Shown here: positions 16,375-24,754 of the stretch, piece after piece
Numbering within the stretch: position 1 is the stretch's first letter
Layout of the letters: each line of letters starts with the position of its first letter
From: Clostridiales bacterium
Lineage (GTDB): Bacteria > Bacillota > Clostridia > Saccharofermentanales > Saccharofermentanaceae
Assembly (NCBI GenBank): GCA_017964005.1
Contig: JAGCSR010000009.1
Span: 1-39,512 of the forward strand
DNA: 39,512 bases
Direction: 5' to 3'
Notes under the pieces: model-generated
Databases searched by the model: none
What the model saw: the letters and a program-made list of their open reading frames with translations, nothing else
Told to the model about the DNA's origin: nothing
Translations under genes and position numbers: made by a program

Positions 16375-16973
16375 TTTTCCTGTCTCCTTCCGACAAACAT
16401 TGATTTGATCTTAAGTAATATCTTCCCTGTAAGTTTTATAACTCCCTTTGTAACCGCAACACTTGCGTAGAACATTAATATCGCAAGACCTGCCAGGATA
16501 AGCGATGCTCCGATAAAGTAGAGGGCTGCCGCAGGATTCCCATCCATAAAGAACATGACCGAAGAAACTATCCCGCCTATCGAGCATACGGCAAAACAGA
16601 TATCTATCGCATATACGCATATCACTAATGCCCAAAGAACGATATACAGTGCAAACGCTACTGCGCTAAATGCTATAAGCAACGGTACCCACACCGGGGA
16701 TCCGCAAGCCAAAAGCACTATCTCCCAGGTCTTCATCCTGCGCTTAGGCTTGACCTTCTCCTTAACAAGCTTTGCAAGAGGTATCTCAGACATTATCTGT
16801 TCCACCACAGAATCCACAGATCCTATCTGGGCAACAGCTTCCTCTTCGCTCATCCCGTCCTCTGTACGGTCCGAGATCATCTCCTCGTAAAACGATATCC
16901 TCTCGTCTAAATCTTCCTGAGGCAGACCTGCAAGCCTCTGTCTGAGTTCTGTTATAAACTCTTCCTTATTCAT
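16371..16973 (-). CDS. DUF1700/HAAS-domain membrane protein
   Basis: Residues 1-65 (MNKEEFITELRQRLAGLPQ, then ISFYEEMISDRTEDGMSEEEAVAQIG) match the HAAS/DUF1700 signalling domain that accompanies PadR regulators. The basic KEKVKPKRRMK linker follows, then about three or four membrane helices between residues 83 and 175 and a basic tail. Length is 200 residues. Its start overlaps the padR stop by 8 bases and its stop overlaps the DUF4097 start by 4, so the three genes are translationally coupled. It may pass a membrane signal to PadR, which is inferred from other PadR-HAAS pairs. Confidence 0.88.
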   Translation of the reverse strand: MNKEEFITELRQRLAGLPQEDLDERISFYEEMISDRTEDGMSEEEAVAQIGSVDSVVEQIMSEIPLAKLVKEKVKPKRRMKTWEIVLLACGSPVWVPLLIAFSAVAFALYIVLWALVICVYAIDICFAVCSIGGIVSSVMFFMDGNPAAALYFIGASLILAGLAILMFYASVAVTKGVIKLTGKILLKIKSMFVGRRQEK

Positions 16974-17286
16974 TACCGTTGTCCTCCCTCGTGATAAAGT
17001 TATATACGGAAACTATCTCTTGCCAATCCTGCTTGAATTCTTCGATACGGCTCTTCCCCGCCTCGGTGATGTGATAGTACTTGCGAAGTCTGCCTTCGTG
17101 TTCCACGCTCCTGACCGTCAGGAGCTTTCCCGCCTCCAGGCGCTTGAGTATCGTATAGAGAGTGGACTCGGATAATTCCAGATAAGGCTTCATATCCTTG
17201 ATGATCTTGTACCCGTAGGAATCTTCATTCCTTATGGCAGCCAGTACGCAAACATCCAGAAGACCGCGTTTCAATTGAATATCCAT
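16966..17286 (-). CDS. PadR-family transcriptional regulator
   Basis: The 106-residue protein is a short PadR winged-helix repressor. It has LKRGLLDVCVLAAI, EDSYGYKIIKDM, SESTLYTILKRLEAGKLL (recognition helix) and the wing EGRLRKYYHITEAGK, then a C-terminal dimerisation helix. AAAGGAGG precedes ATG 17286. It heads the operon padR-HAAS-DUF4097, probably with the HD-GYP gene, and likely represses its own promoter, which contains an imperfect inverted repeat. Confidence 0.92.
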   Translation of the reverse strand: MDIQLKRGLLDVCVLAAIRNEDSYGYKIIKDMKPYLELSESTLYTILKRLEAGKLLTVRSVEHEGRLRKYYHITEAGKSRIEEFKQDWQEIVSVYNFITREDNGNE

Positions 17287-17303
17287 GCCATACCTCCTTT
17301 CAC

Positions 17304-17340
17304 GGTATGCATCGTATCACGAAGTATACCGCGTTGTCAA
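17304..17340 (-). promoter_or_regulatory. padR operon promoter with overlapping inverted repeat
   Basis: On the minus strand TTGACA (17335-17340), an 18-base spacer and an extended -10 TGA-TACGAT (TACGAT at 17311-17316) precede padR. GGTAT (17304-17308) and ATACC (17326-17330) form an imperfect inverted repeat across the spacer and -10, a plausible PadR operator. Confidence 0.6.
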
Positions 17341-17378
17341 GTATATACGGTCAAATCTTTATTGAACAGTTTGTTAAG

Positions 17379-17401
17379 AAACACCTTATAACAAAGTGTT
17401 T
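17379..17401. promoter_or_regulatory. Inverted repeat in the padR/GGDEF divergent region
   Basis: AAACAC (17379-17384) and GTGTTT (17396-17401) are separated by 11 bases. The repeat sits between the divergent promoters and upstream of the GGDEF -10. It could be a regulator site, but the arms are short. Confidence 0.3.
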
Positions 17402-17432
17402 ACATTAAGAACATAATAGTTCAAATTCTATA

Positions 17433-17441
17433 TGCTATAAT
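17433..17441 (+). promoter_or_regulatory. Extended -10 promoter of the GGDEF gene
   Basis: TGC-TATAAT, with TATAAT at 17436-17441, is a consensus extended -10; no good -35 is seen. A transcript starting near 17448 would exclude GTG 17446 as the start codon and favours ATG 17470. Confidence 0.6.
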
Positions 17442-17469
17442 TACCGTGGACTTTTGGGGACAAAAGTTC

Positions 17470-19197
17470 ATGATGGGGCAAAGAGAGGATTCCGGCTTGT
17501 CTACTTTAGACGCTGACAGAAAACCTGACCTTGACAGGAATGCTACGACCAGGGAGAAGATCTATACCTGGTTTGTTTTGGGCATAGTTATCCTGTGCCT
17601 CGCTCTTATAGTCATCCACCCTTTCGTTAACATCAAGGGCAAGGATATGACTACTTTCAATGTAGATGCCAACATCGGATGGAAATATCCGGACGGGTCG
17701 GATGCAGATCTTAAGCATCCTAAGTTTACAGACGGATACGGCACCGTTACCAGAGAGATCACATCCATATTCACATCCGGCAAGGATCTGTGCTTTGAGA
17801 CATCCAACCTCTACTTCAAGGTTTTCCTGGACAACGAACAGATCTATGAATTCCACCCCGAGATCAAGCCTTATTACGGCAAGACGTACGGTGAATATAC
17901 TCACCTTATCAACATCCCTTTCTTCATGGGAACATCCACTCTGAAGATCTCATATCAGGCTTTGGAAGAGAACAGCTGGACGGCTTTCCGCAACGCAAAG
18001 ATGAGTGAGAGTTCGGAATACTTAAGAGAAGGGATAGGGACCGGGATCTTCCAGTTCGCCCTCTGCTTTACCACGTGCATTATCGGGATAATCATAATCA
18101 TCATGGGCTGTGTCTTCCATACGAGACGGAATGCTATGGTTGAGACGGTATCACTGGGCACGGTCGCTATCATGATGGCAACTTACCTCATGTCAGGCAC
18201 GAAGATATGGCAGCTCCTGTTCCTGGATTCCGCGATACCGAGACTTACCGAATATATACTTCTGGCACTCGTTCCGATCCCGCTGATCCTGTTCGTTGCG
18301 GCTTTCTCCAACAGACTGGAGCGCAAATTCCCGCTTATCGTCTGCTGCACTTCTTTTACGATCTTCATTCTGATCATTGTAACGCTCATAGTCGGAACAA
18401 AAGATTTCAGCATCCTTCTTCCTGCAATTCACATCAATCTGATCATGTCGATGTTAATGCTCGTGATCTATTTCTTCATATCCTTAAGACATATAACCAA
18501 AGTAACGGGAAACAAATGGCTTCTCCTGGCTTTCGTTGTCCTGATCACATCCGGTCTTATCGATATCATGCTCTACTATATCCAGCAGCAGAATTTCAAG
18601 GTGCGCGCAACCAACTTCGGTCTGGGATTCTTCATCATCGTTCTCGCACTCTATGAGATCGGCAACATCCTGGAGATCAACAGGCTGAACAGCGAAGCGG
18701 ATACAATGTATAAACTTGCGAGGGTCGACGGCCTGACGGGGCTGGCAAACCGTTTGTCATTCGATGAAGCGGAGAAGGAACTTGCCGCCGATGAAGGAAC
18801 TGCCGCGACCCTGGCTCTCCTCGACATCAATTTTTTGAAGACCGTCAATGACAAGTTCGGACACAATGAAGGCGACCGTCATATCAAGGCAGCGGCCGAT
18901 ATAATCGAGAAGAGCTTCGGCGAATACGGCAAGTGCTTCAGGATCGGCGGAGACGAGTTTTTCGCAATAATAAAGGGTCCGGATCATGAGTATCAGTCCA
19001 TAGTCGCTCACCGCAAGATGACAGAACTTATCGACAAGTACAACACTGAACAAGAACCCCCTATCCCTCTCAACATCGCCTGCGGAACTTCCGTTTATGA
19101 GTACGGTAAGAACTCCGTTGATGAAGCCGAGAAACTTGCCGACTCCAGAATGTACACACACAAGAAGAGGATCAAGGAGAGCATGAAGGATATGTAA
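17470..19197 (+). CDS. Membrane-bound GGDEF protein, probable diguanylate cyclase
   Basis: GGDEF enzymes make c-di-GMP from two GTP. From ATG 17470 the protein has 575 residues: a membrane helix near 30-50, an extracytoplasmic domain of about 130 residues, about seven helices, and a C-terminal GGDEF domain starting LARVDGLTGLANR. The active site is an intact RIGGDEFF with GGDEF at 493-497. The inhibitory RxxD site normally just upstream is absent (EYGKCFRI), so product feedback may be lost. The start is chosen because GGGGA precedes it and the -10 lies just upstream of the alternative GTG at 17446. bceR-like and other genes follow in the same direction after 37 bases. Confidence 0.9.
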   Translation: MMGQREDSGLSTLDADRKPDLDRNATTREKIYTWFVLGIVILCLALIVIHPFVNIKGKDMTTFNVDANIGWKYPDGSDADLKHPKFTDGYGTVTREITSIFTSGKDLCFETSNLYFKVFLDNEQIYEFHPEIKPYYGKTYGEYTHLINIPFFMGTSTLKISYQALEENSWTAFRNAKMSESSEYLREGIGTGIFQFALCFTTCIIGIIIIIMGCVFHTRRNAMVETVSLGTVAIMMATYLMSGTKIWQLLFLDSAIPRLTEYILLALVPIPLILFVAAFSNRLERKFPLIVCCTSFTIFILIIVTLIVGTKDFSILLPAIHINLIMSMLMLVIYFFISLRHITKVTGNKWLLLAFVVLITSGLIDIMLYYIQQQNFKVRATNFGLGFFIIVLALYEIGNILEINRLNSEADTMYKLARVDGLTGLANRLSFDEAEKELAADEGTAATLALLDINFLKTVNDKFGHNEGDRHIKAAADIIEKSFGEYGKCFRIGGDEFFAIIKGPDHEYQSIVAHRKMTELIDKYNTEQEPPIPLNIACGTSVYEYGKNSVDEAEKLADSRMYTHKKRIKESMKDM

Positions 19198-19234
19198 CCT
19201 GCATACCCCGGGATCATGAACACATCAGCAAAGT

Positions 19235-19909
19235 ATGTATACTCTATTTCTTGCAGAAGACGATAACAGCATAGCCGAGGCCATAGACAGGGCTGCATCC
19301 TCCTGGGATTTCAAGGTGTATCGTGTCCATGATTACCATGAGGTCATTCACGAATTCGAACTGTGCCACCCTCAGCTTGTCTTAATGGACATTACCCTTC
19401 CCTTCTTCAACGGCTACCACTGGTGTTCCGAGATCCGTAAGATATCCAATGTACCGATCATATTCATATCTTCAGTGTCCGATAATCTGAATCAGGTAAT
19501 GGCGATGAATATGGGAGCGGATGATTTTGTGGCAAAACCTTTCGAGATGGATTTCCTCATGACCAAGATCATGGCATTGCTCCGCCGCACATACGATCTT
19601 ACCGTTGAGGAACGGCTGTTGTCTGCACGCGGTGCCGTGCTCAACACTTCAGATGACACTCTTGAATTCGACGGCAGGAAGATAGCTTTGAGTCAGAATG
19701 AATATAAGATCATCTATACTCTTCTCGAAAACAAAGGCAGGATAGTATCCCGCGAGAAGCTCATGGAGAAGCTCTGGGCAGGTGACGAGTTCGTAGATGA
19801 GAACGCCCTGTCCGTCAATATCAACAGGCTCCGAAAAAAGCTGGACAGCGAAGGTCTTACCGACTTTATAACCACCAGGCACAAAGCGGGCTATATGATC
19901 GGAGACTGA
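19235..19909 (+). CDS. BceR-type OmpR-family response regulator
   Basis: The 224-residue protein has a receiver domain with acidic pocket ED(D) at 8-10, phospho-acceptor Asp52 (LVLMDITLP) and Lys101 (VAKPF), then an OmpR winged helix (ALSQNEYKIIYTLLENKGRIVSREKLMEKLW and ALSVNINRLRKKL). Next to a BceS-type kinase and BceAB-type transporter it should control transporter expression in response to cell-wall-active peptides. The Shine-Dalgarno sequence is weak. The stop and the kinase start are arranged as TGA-T-ATG. Confidence 0.93.
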   Translation: MYTLFLAEDDNSIAEAIDRAASSWDFKVYRVHDYHEVIHEFELCHPQLVLMDITLPFFNGYHWCSEIRKISNVPIIFISSVSDNLNQVMAMNMGADDFVAKPFEMDFLMTKIMALLRRTYDLTVEERLLSARGAVLNTSDDTLEFDGRKIALSQNEYKIIYTLLENKGRIVSREKLMEKLWAGDEFVDENALSVNINRLRKKLDSEGLTDFITTRHKAGYMIGD

Positions 19910-19910
19910 T

Positions 19911-20885
19911 ATGTTCAAATATCTCAAGTCCCGTCTTCTCTTCATCATCCTGTTTGTTATATTCACAGCCATCAATGTATTTTACCTGGCGCTCATGGAT
20001 GTGGATATAGAGATCGCGATCTATCCCGTCACTATCTGCTCTATAATAGGTCTCATTGCTTTAGTCATAGACTACCTGCGCATCCAAAGCAATGCGCGAA
20101 CTTTGAAGAGGATCTCCGACTTTGTAGATGCGGCATCCCTTCCCTCACCTGACGGGAGCATGGAAGAAGAATATCAGAGGATAATAAATGATCTGTCGGA
20201 TATATATAAGAACGACATCATCAGTTTCCGTGAATCCGAATCCGACCAGTCGGATTACCTGAACATGTGGGTGCATCAGATCAAGAATCCCATAGCCTCC
20301 ATGAGGCTGGAACTTGAGCATATAGATTCGGATGAAGCAAGAAGGCTCAAAGGAGAACTTAACAGGATAGAACATTATGTTGAGATGGTGCTGGTCTATT
20401 CAAGACTCGGATCGGACACCACGGATCTTCTTTTCGAGAAAGTAAAGGTCAGGCAAGTCGCGTCGTCTTCCGTCAAGAAATTCAAAGAAAACTTCATCTC
20501 CAAAGGGATACATCTGGATATGGCAATAGATGATGACCTCGAGGTCCTGACAGACCGCAAATGGCTGGGCTTCATTCTCGATCAGTACATATCCAATGCG
20601 CTTAAGTACACATCCGAAGGAAGGATCAGGATCTATAACGAAGGCTTCAGGGTGTACGTGGAAGATACCGGCATCGGCATAAGACCCGAGGATATAAACA
20701 GGGTCTGGGAGAAAGGATTCACCGGCTTCAACGGCAGGACGGTCAATAACTCCTCAGGCCTGGGATTATATCTGGTCAGGAAAGCCGCGGACAGCTTAAA
20801 GAACGATGTCGGCATTGAAAGCCCCGAGGAAGGCGGCTCAAGATTCTTTATCGATCTTACCAAGAAGGAAGATATATACGATTGA
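19911..20885 (+). CDS. BceS-type intramembrane-sensing histidine kinase
   Basis: The 324-residue kinase has two membrane helices (about 8-28 and 37-55) with an extracellular loop of only a few residues, the hallmark of BceS-type kinases that sense through the ABC permease. The H-box MWVHQIKNPIASMRLE puts the phospho-His at 122. The ATPase domain has ISNALKYTSEG (N box), VEDTGIGI (G1) and SSGLGLYLVRK (G2). It is coupled to the response regulator and is followed by the transporter genes. Confidence 0.94.
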   Translation: MFKYLKSRLLFIILFVIFTAINVFYLALMDVDIEIAIYPVTICSIIGLIALVIDYLRIQSNARTLKRISDFVDAASLPSPDGSMEEEYQRIINDLSDIYKNDIISFRESESDQSDYLNMWVHQIKNPIASMRLELEHIDSDEARRLKGELNRIEHYVEMVLVYSRLGSDTTDLLFEKVKVRQVASSSVKKFKENFISKGIHLDMAIDDDLEVLTDRKWLGFILDQYISNALKYTSEGRIRIYNEGFRVYVEDTGIGIRPEDINRVWEKGFTGFNGRTVNNSSGLGLYLVRKAADSLKNDVGIESPEEGGSRFFIDLTKKEDIYD

Positions 20886-20889
20886 AATC

Positions 20890-20923
20890 TTACACAAATG
20901 AAAGATTTAGCCGCGATATGTAA
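20890..20923 (+). promoter_or_regulatory. Candidate BceR-type operator upstream of the transporter genes
   Basis: In the 111-base gap between the kinase and ATPase genes, TTACA-CAAA-TGAAA (20890-20903) is close to the known BceR-like pattern TTACA-N4-TGTAA, and a further TGTAA follows at 20919-20923. A weak promoter, TTGATT (20938) with AATGAT 16 bases on, lies downstream. This suggests separate induction of the transporter. The assignment rests on similarity to the consensus only. Confidence 0.5.
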
Positions 20924-20996
20924 GTTACCCGAAAGTTTTGATTTGCGCTCAAATGGCAAAATGATGCCATAAGGTGCAAAGGAGGCAAATAAAAGA

Positions 20997-21761
20997 ATGA
21001 GTTATCTTGAAGTACAAAACCTTAAGAAGATCTATACAACCCGCTTCGGCGGCAACAAAGTCCAGGCTCTCACCAATGTGAGCTTCAATGTTGAACAGGG
21101 CGAATTTGTTGCGATCATGGGCGAATCGGGATCGGGAAAGACAACATTACTTAATCTCGTTGCGGCATTGGATAAAGCTACGGAAGGATCCATCGTGCTG
21201 GACGGCACGGATCTTGCTGCTATCGGAGATTCCAAGGCCGCTTCTTTCAGACGAGACAATCTGGGCTTCGTATTTCAGGAATTCAATCTCCTGGATACTT
21301 TCACGGTTGAAGACAATATCCTGCTGCCTTTGGTGCTGCAGGGCAAAAAAGCATCCGATATCAAACCGAAAGCAAAAGAAGTCGCAAACAGACTGGGCAT
21401 AGCTGACCTTCTCGGTAAATATCCTTTCGAGATATCCGGCGGACAGAAGCAGCGTGCCGCCTGCGCAAGAGCTTTGATCACCGACCCTAAGATAATCCTG
21501 GCAGATGAACCCACGGGCGCTCTGGATTCGAGATCTTCTGACGAACTTCTGAATCAGTTCGCATCTATCAATGCACAGGGCCAGACTATCCTCATGGTAA
21601 CCCACTCGGTCAAAGCCGCAAGCCGCGCATCCCGGGTTCTGTTCATCAAGGACGGTGTGATCTTCCATCAGCTCTATAAGGGTGAATCCTCGGACACTGC
21701 TTTCTACCAGAAGATATCCGACACTCTTACCATGCTTACGACAGGCGGTGACATAGCATGA
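20997..21761 (+). CDS. BceA-type ABC transporter ATP-binding protein
   Basis: The 254-residue ATPase has Walker A GESGSGKTT at 42-50, Q-loop FVFQEFNLLDTFTV, signature SGGQKQRAACARAL, Walker B IILADEPTGALD and switch His in MVTHSVKAA. This is the MacB/BceA class of ATPases that power FtsX-like permeases without translocating bulk substrate. AAAGGAGG precedes ATG 20997. Its stop overlaps the permease start (ATGA). With the permease it likely frees lipid II-cycle targets from peptide antibiotics and signals to the kinase. Confidence 0.95.
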   Translation: MSYLEVQNLKKIYTTRFGGNKVQALTNVSFNVEQGEFVAIMGESGSGKTTLLNLVAALDKATEGSIVLDGTDLAAIGDSKAASFRRDNLGFVFQEFNLLDTFTVEDNILLPLVLQGKKASDIKPKAKEVANRLGIADLLGKYPFEISGGQKQRAACARALITDPKIILADEPTGALDSRSSDELLNQFASINAQGQTILMVTHSVKAASRASRVLFIKDGVIFHQLYKGESSDTAFYQKISDTLTMLTTGGDIA

Positions 21762-23749
21762 GACTATATCCGCGCCTTGCCGTAAATTCCATCAAGAGCA
21801 ACCGGCAGCTCTATTTCCCTTATATCCTGATGAGTTCGGGGATCATCGCCATATTCTATATAATGGCAGCTCTGTCCGAGAGTGAAGAGATAAAGGCCTG
21901 CAAAGGCGGACATTCCCTCGTCACCCTCTTGGGATATTCGATCTACATAATCGCATTTTTCGCATTACTGTTCATGTTCTTCACCAATTCTTTTGTCATA
22001 AAGAGAAGAACAAAAGAATTCGGACTTTATAACATCCTCGGCATGAACAAGAAGAACATCGCAGGCATCATGGTCTGGGAGACCCTGATCATGTACGCAT
22101 CATCTCTTGCGGCAGGTCTCGTCATGGGCATCCTGTTCTCGGAACTTGCACAGGCGGGACTCGTAAAGCTCGCGCAGGGAACGAACAGGCTCGGGTTCTC
22201 CATATCATTGTTCGGAGTTAAGTACGCGGTACTTGTGTTCGCCGGGATATTCTTCCTGATATTCTTAAACTCGGTAAGAGTCGTGTCTTTCTCAAATCCT
22301 GCTCAGATGATAAGAGCCGAGAACTTAGGCGAGAAACCGCCCCGTGCAAATTATGTCATAGGGATCCTCGGGCTTGTGCTTATCGCGGCTGCATATGTAT
22401 TAGTCCTCACCATCAATAACCGGGACTCCAACATGGTCATCCTGAATTTCGTATGGGCAGTATTTCCCGTTATAGCAGGAACCTACTTCATCTTTATCGC
22501 AGGATCGGTCCTTCTTTGCAAGATAATGCAGAAAAACGGCAATTACTATTACAACAAGAAGCACTTTGTCTCCGTTGCCAACATGGCATTCCGCATGAAG
22601 AGGAGCGGTGCCGGCCTTGCCACGATCGCGATCCTTACAACTATGGTCCTTATAATGCTGACATCAACAATTTGTTTCTATTCACAGATCCAATCCGTTC
22701 TGGATTCAGACTTTCCGAGACAGAATGTATTCGTGGGAACCTTCGGGATCGAAGACGACAGCAGAAAGATAACCCTTGCGGAAGCTGAAGATCTGGCAGA
22801 GAGGACATCCTCTCTTATAGACGGCGAAGATCTTGTCTGGTATTCGAAGATCAACTTCGTTGCCAACGGTGCAAACGGAGAATATAAGATCACGGGCAAA
22901 AACGAGAGACACGATGCTTTCGACAAGAATGACAGTGTATTCTCTCTGATCCCCCTGTCGACCTACAACAGGATCACGGGAAACAATATAAGTCTCGCAG
23001 ATGACGAAGTACTCCTGTCTTCCCTGTCCCTCAATAAATTCAAGTCTGATTCATTAAGTTTCGGCGACGGCAGGGATTACAAGGTAAAGCCAATTGAATT
23101 CGATCTTTATTCCCACGGAAGATACTATATAGATAACTACCTGGTGGTAATGAATGACGTCTCATCCTATGAAGCCTCAGCATCCGGTATCACATCTTTT
23201 GTAATGTTCAATAAGGATATGTCTGATAAGGAGATATCAGCTCTGGGAAAAAAGATCTATAACGAATTCAAATCTGATGAGAAGGAAGGAGAAACTCCCT
23301 ACAGGCTAAATTTCGAATGCGATTCGAGAGATGTCATGGAAGAAGAATTCATCTCCATCTATACGGGACTTATCTTCCTAGGAATCGTTCTCACCATCCT
23401 CTTCCTTGCTGCAACGATCCTGCTCATGTACTACAGGCAGATCTCCGAAGGTCACGAAGACTACGGCAAATACCGTATCCTGAAGAACATCGGAATGACA
23501 GCAAAGGATATCCGCACTACAGTCGATTCAATGACACTTATAACTTTCCTGTCACCTCTGGTCGCAGCGATCGTCCATACCAGCGTGGCTATGTACTTTG
23601 TATATCAGTTCATGATATTGCAGGGAATGTTCGACATAAGATCATTATTCCTGACAGCTGCCACGGTTTATCTGGCATTTACGGTGGTCTACTTCATCTG
23701 CTACAAGCTGACATCGAGAAGTTACCTTAAGATAGTAAACGGGATCTGA
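21758..23749 (+). CDS. BceB-type FtsX-like permease
   Basis: The 663-residue permease has about ten membrane helices in the BceB order: one helix near 18-38, three between 55 and 180, two near 205-250, one near 290-310, a large extracellular domain of about 210 residues (310-520) and three final helices. RRTKEFGLYNILGMNKKNIAGIM near 81-103 and HEDYGKYRILKNIGMTAKDIR are the FtsX-type coupling segments. The large extracellular domain is the usual peptide-sensing part. It ends the operon; an inverted repeat follows. Confidence 0.94.
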   Translation: MRLYPRLAVNSIKSNRQLYFPYILMSSGIIAIFYIMAALSESEEIKACKGGHSLVTLLGYSIYIIAFFALLFMFFTNSFVIKRRTKEFGLYNILGMNKKNIAGIMVWETLIMYASSLAAGLVMGILFSELAQAGLVKLAQGTNRLGFSISLFGVKYAVLVFAGIFFLIFLNSVRVVSFSNPAQMIRAENLGEKPPRANYVIGILGLVLIAAAYVLVLTINNRDSNMVILNFVWAVFPVIAGTYFIFIAGSVLLCKIMQKNGNYYYNKKHFVSVANMAFRMKRSGAGLATIAILTTMVLIMLTSTICFYSQIQSVLDSDFPRQNVFVGTFGIEDDSRKITLAEAEDLAERTSSLIDGEDLVWYSKINFVANGANGEYKITGKNERHDAFDKNDSVFSLIPLSTYNRITGNNISLADDEVLLSSLSLNKFKSDSLSFGDGRDYKVKPIEFDLYSHGRYYIDNYLVVMNDVSSYEASASGITSFVMFNKDMSDKEISALGKKIYNEFKSDEKEGETPYRLNFECDSRDVMEEEFISIYTGLIFLGIVLTILFLAATILLMYYRQISEGHEDYGKYRILKNIGMTAKDIRTTVDSMTLITFLSPLVAAIVHTSVAMYFVYQFMILQGMFDIRSLFLTAATVYLAFTVVYFICYKLTSRSYLKIVNGI

Positions 23750-23758
23750 ATTGACCAG

Positions 23759-23813
23759 GCTCTGATCGGTTTTGCCGGAATAAATTCTATTCGAACGCGG
23801 AATCGATCAGAGC
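23759..23813. repeat. 10-bp inverted repeat between convergent genes, possible weak terminator
   Basis: GCTCTGATCG (23759-23768) and CGATCAGAGC (23804-23813) face each other across 35 bases. The right arm lies in the last codons of the minus-strand gene. There is no T tract, so termination is uncertain. Confidence 0.3.
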
Positions 23814-24737
23814 GATCATCATCTTTGCCGCTCTGTCACTGTCTTTGCAGTTCTTGCACTGACCGATTACAAGGGTCATGTTACCGTCATTCCATCCGGA
23901 CCTGATCCCCAGTTTGGCATTGGCTGAGGAGTCCGTTATCTCCAATCCGATCAATATGGGCTCATCGGAATATTGGGAAGGATCGTCCAGCATGTCCTCG
24001 GCAAAGCCGCTGTTCCAATAGACCTCATTGGTACGCTCGACTGCTTCCCTCAAAGACATATAAACGGGAGCAACTCCTGCCTTGGCTTTCTCTGACAGTC
24101 CTGCCATAACCTGATCTTCGATGGGCGCCATATCAGCGAATGCGTCAAAGTAATAAGGATATGTTATCTTCTCAGTGATCAATACCTCAGGCTTCGTAAA
24201 GAACAACGCGTTGAAGGTCTCGTCACCGTGTTCCGATAACTGCACGCCCTTATCATTCGGGACAACGACGTCGGCCGAATCGACATAATGTGTCTTACCG
24301 TCCATCTCCTTCAGTGTCTGACAGATATAAGTCTTATCCAGCGCCAGATGACCGAAAACGACAACGGAATTGTCGTTCTTGGGTCTGTTGATGATAGAGT
24401 AGACGATGAAGAAAGTTACTGATACCAGAACGACGCCGAGAACTATCTTGACCCAGGTATAACCGAAGAACGTTCCCCACTGTTTGAATGTCATCCCTAA
24501 GATCTTAGGTTCTTTGGCGATCCTTGCCTCTTCTGCGATCCTTGCATCACGTTTGCCGGAAGCGATATCGTAGATCGCGGCGATCTCATCTTCTTTGGCA
24601 ACAGACTCGGGATCGTCCTTGCCGCGATACTTCTTGGACATCTGCCAGAAGCGTTTATCGATCGCAACGATATCCGCATCGGGTTCCAGGTCCATCAGCG
24701 CAAGAGCTTCTTCCTTTGTCATTTTCTCAAAGTCCAT
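23787..24737 (-). CDS. Membrane protein with J-like N-terminus and extracytoplasmic domain
   Basis: Residues 1-75 of this 316-residue protein resemble a degenerate J domain: TKEEALALMDLEPDADIVAIDKRFWQMSKKYRGK then ESVAKEDEIAAIYDIASGKR. The HPD tripeptide is absent (GKDDPE occupies that region), so classical DnaK stimulation is unlikely. One membrane helix lies at about 94-116. About 200 residues follow outside, including VVVFGHLALDKTY and ITEKITYPYYFDAFADM, reminiscent of a periplasmic-binding-like chain but not assigned. It starts 17 bases after the DUF3267 gene and is probably co-transcribed. Function unknown. Confidence 0.7.
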   Translation of the reverse strand: MDFEKMTKEEALALMDLEPDADIVAIDKRFWQMSKKYRGKDDPESVAKEDEIAAIYDIASGKRDARIAEEARIAKEPKILGMTFKQWGTFFGYTWVKIVLGVVLVSVTFFIVYSIINRPKNDNSVVVFGHLALDKTYICQTLKEMDGKTHYVDSADVVVPNDKGVQLSEHGDETFNALFFTKPEVLITEKITYPYYFDAFADMAPIEDQVMAGLSEKAKAGVAPVYMSLREAVERTNEVYWNSGFAEDMLDDPSQYSDEPILIGLEITDSSANAKLGIRSGWNDGNMTLVIGQCKNCKDSDRAAKMMIALIDSAFE

Positions 24738-24754
24738 ACCGCCTCCGCTTAGGT

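Noticed and set aside
17446..17469. GTG 17446 as start of the GGDEF protein
   Set aside because: It lies 5 bases after the -10 hexamer with no ribosome site; ATG 17470 has GGGGA upstream.
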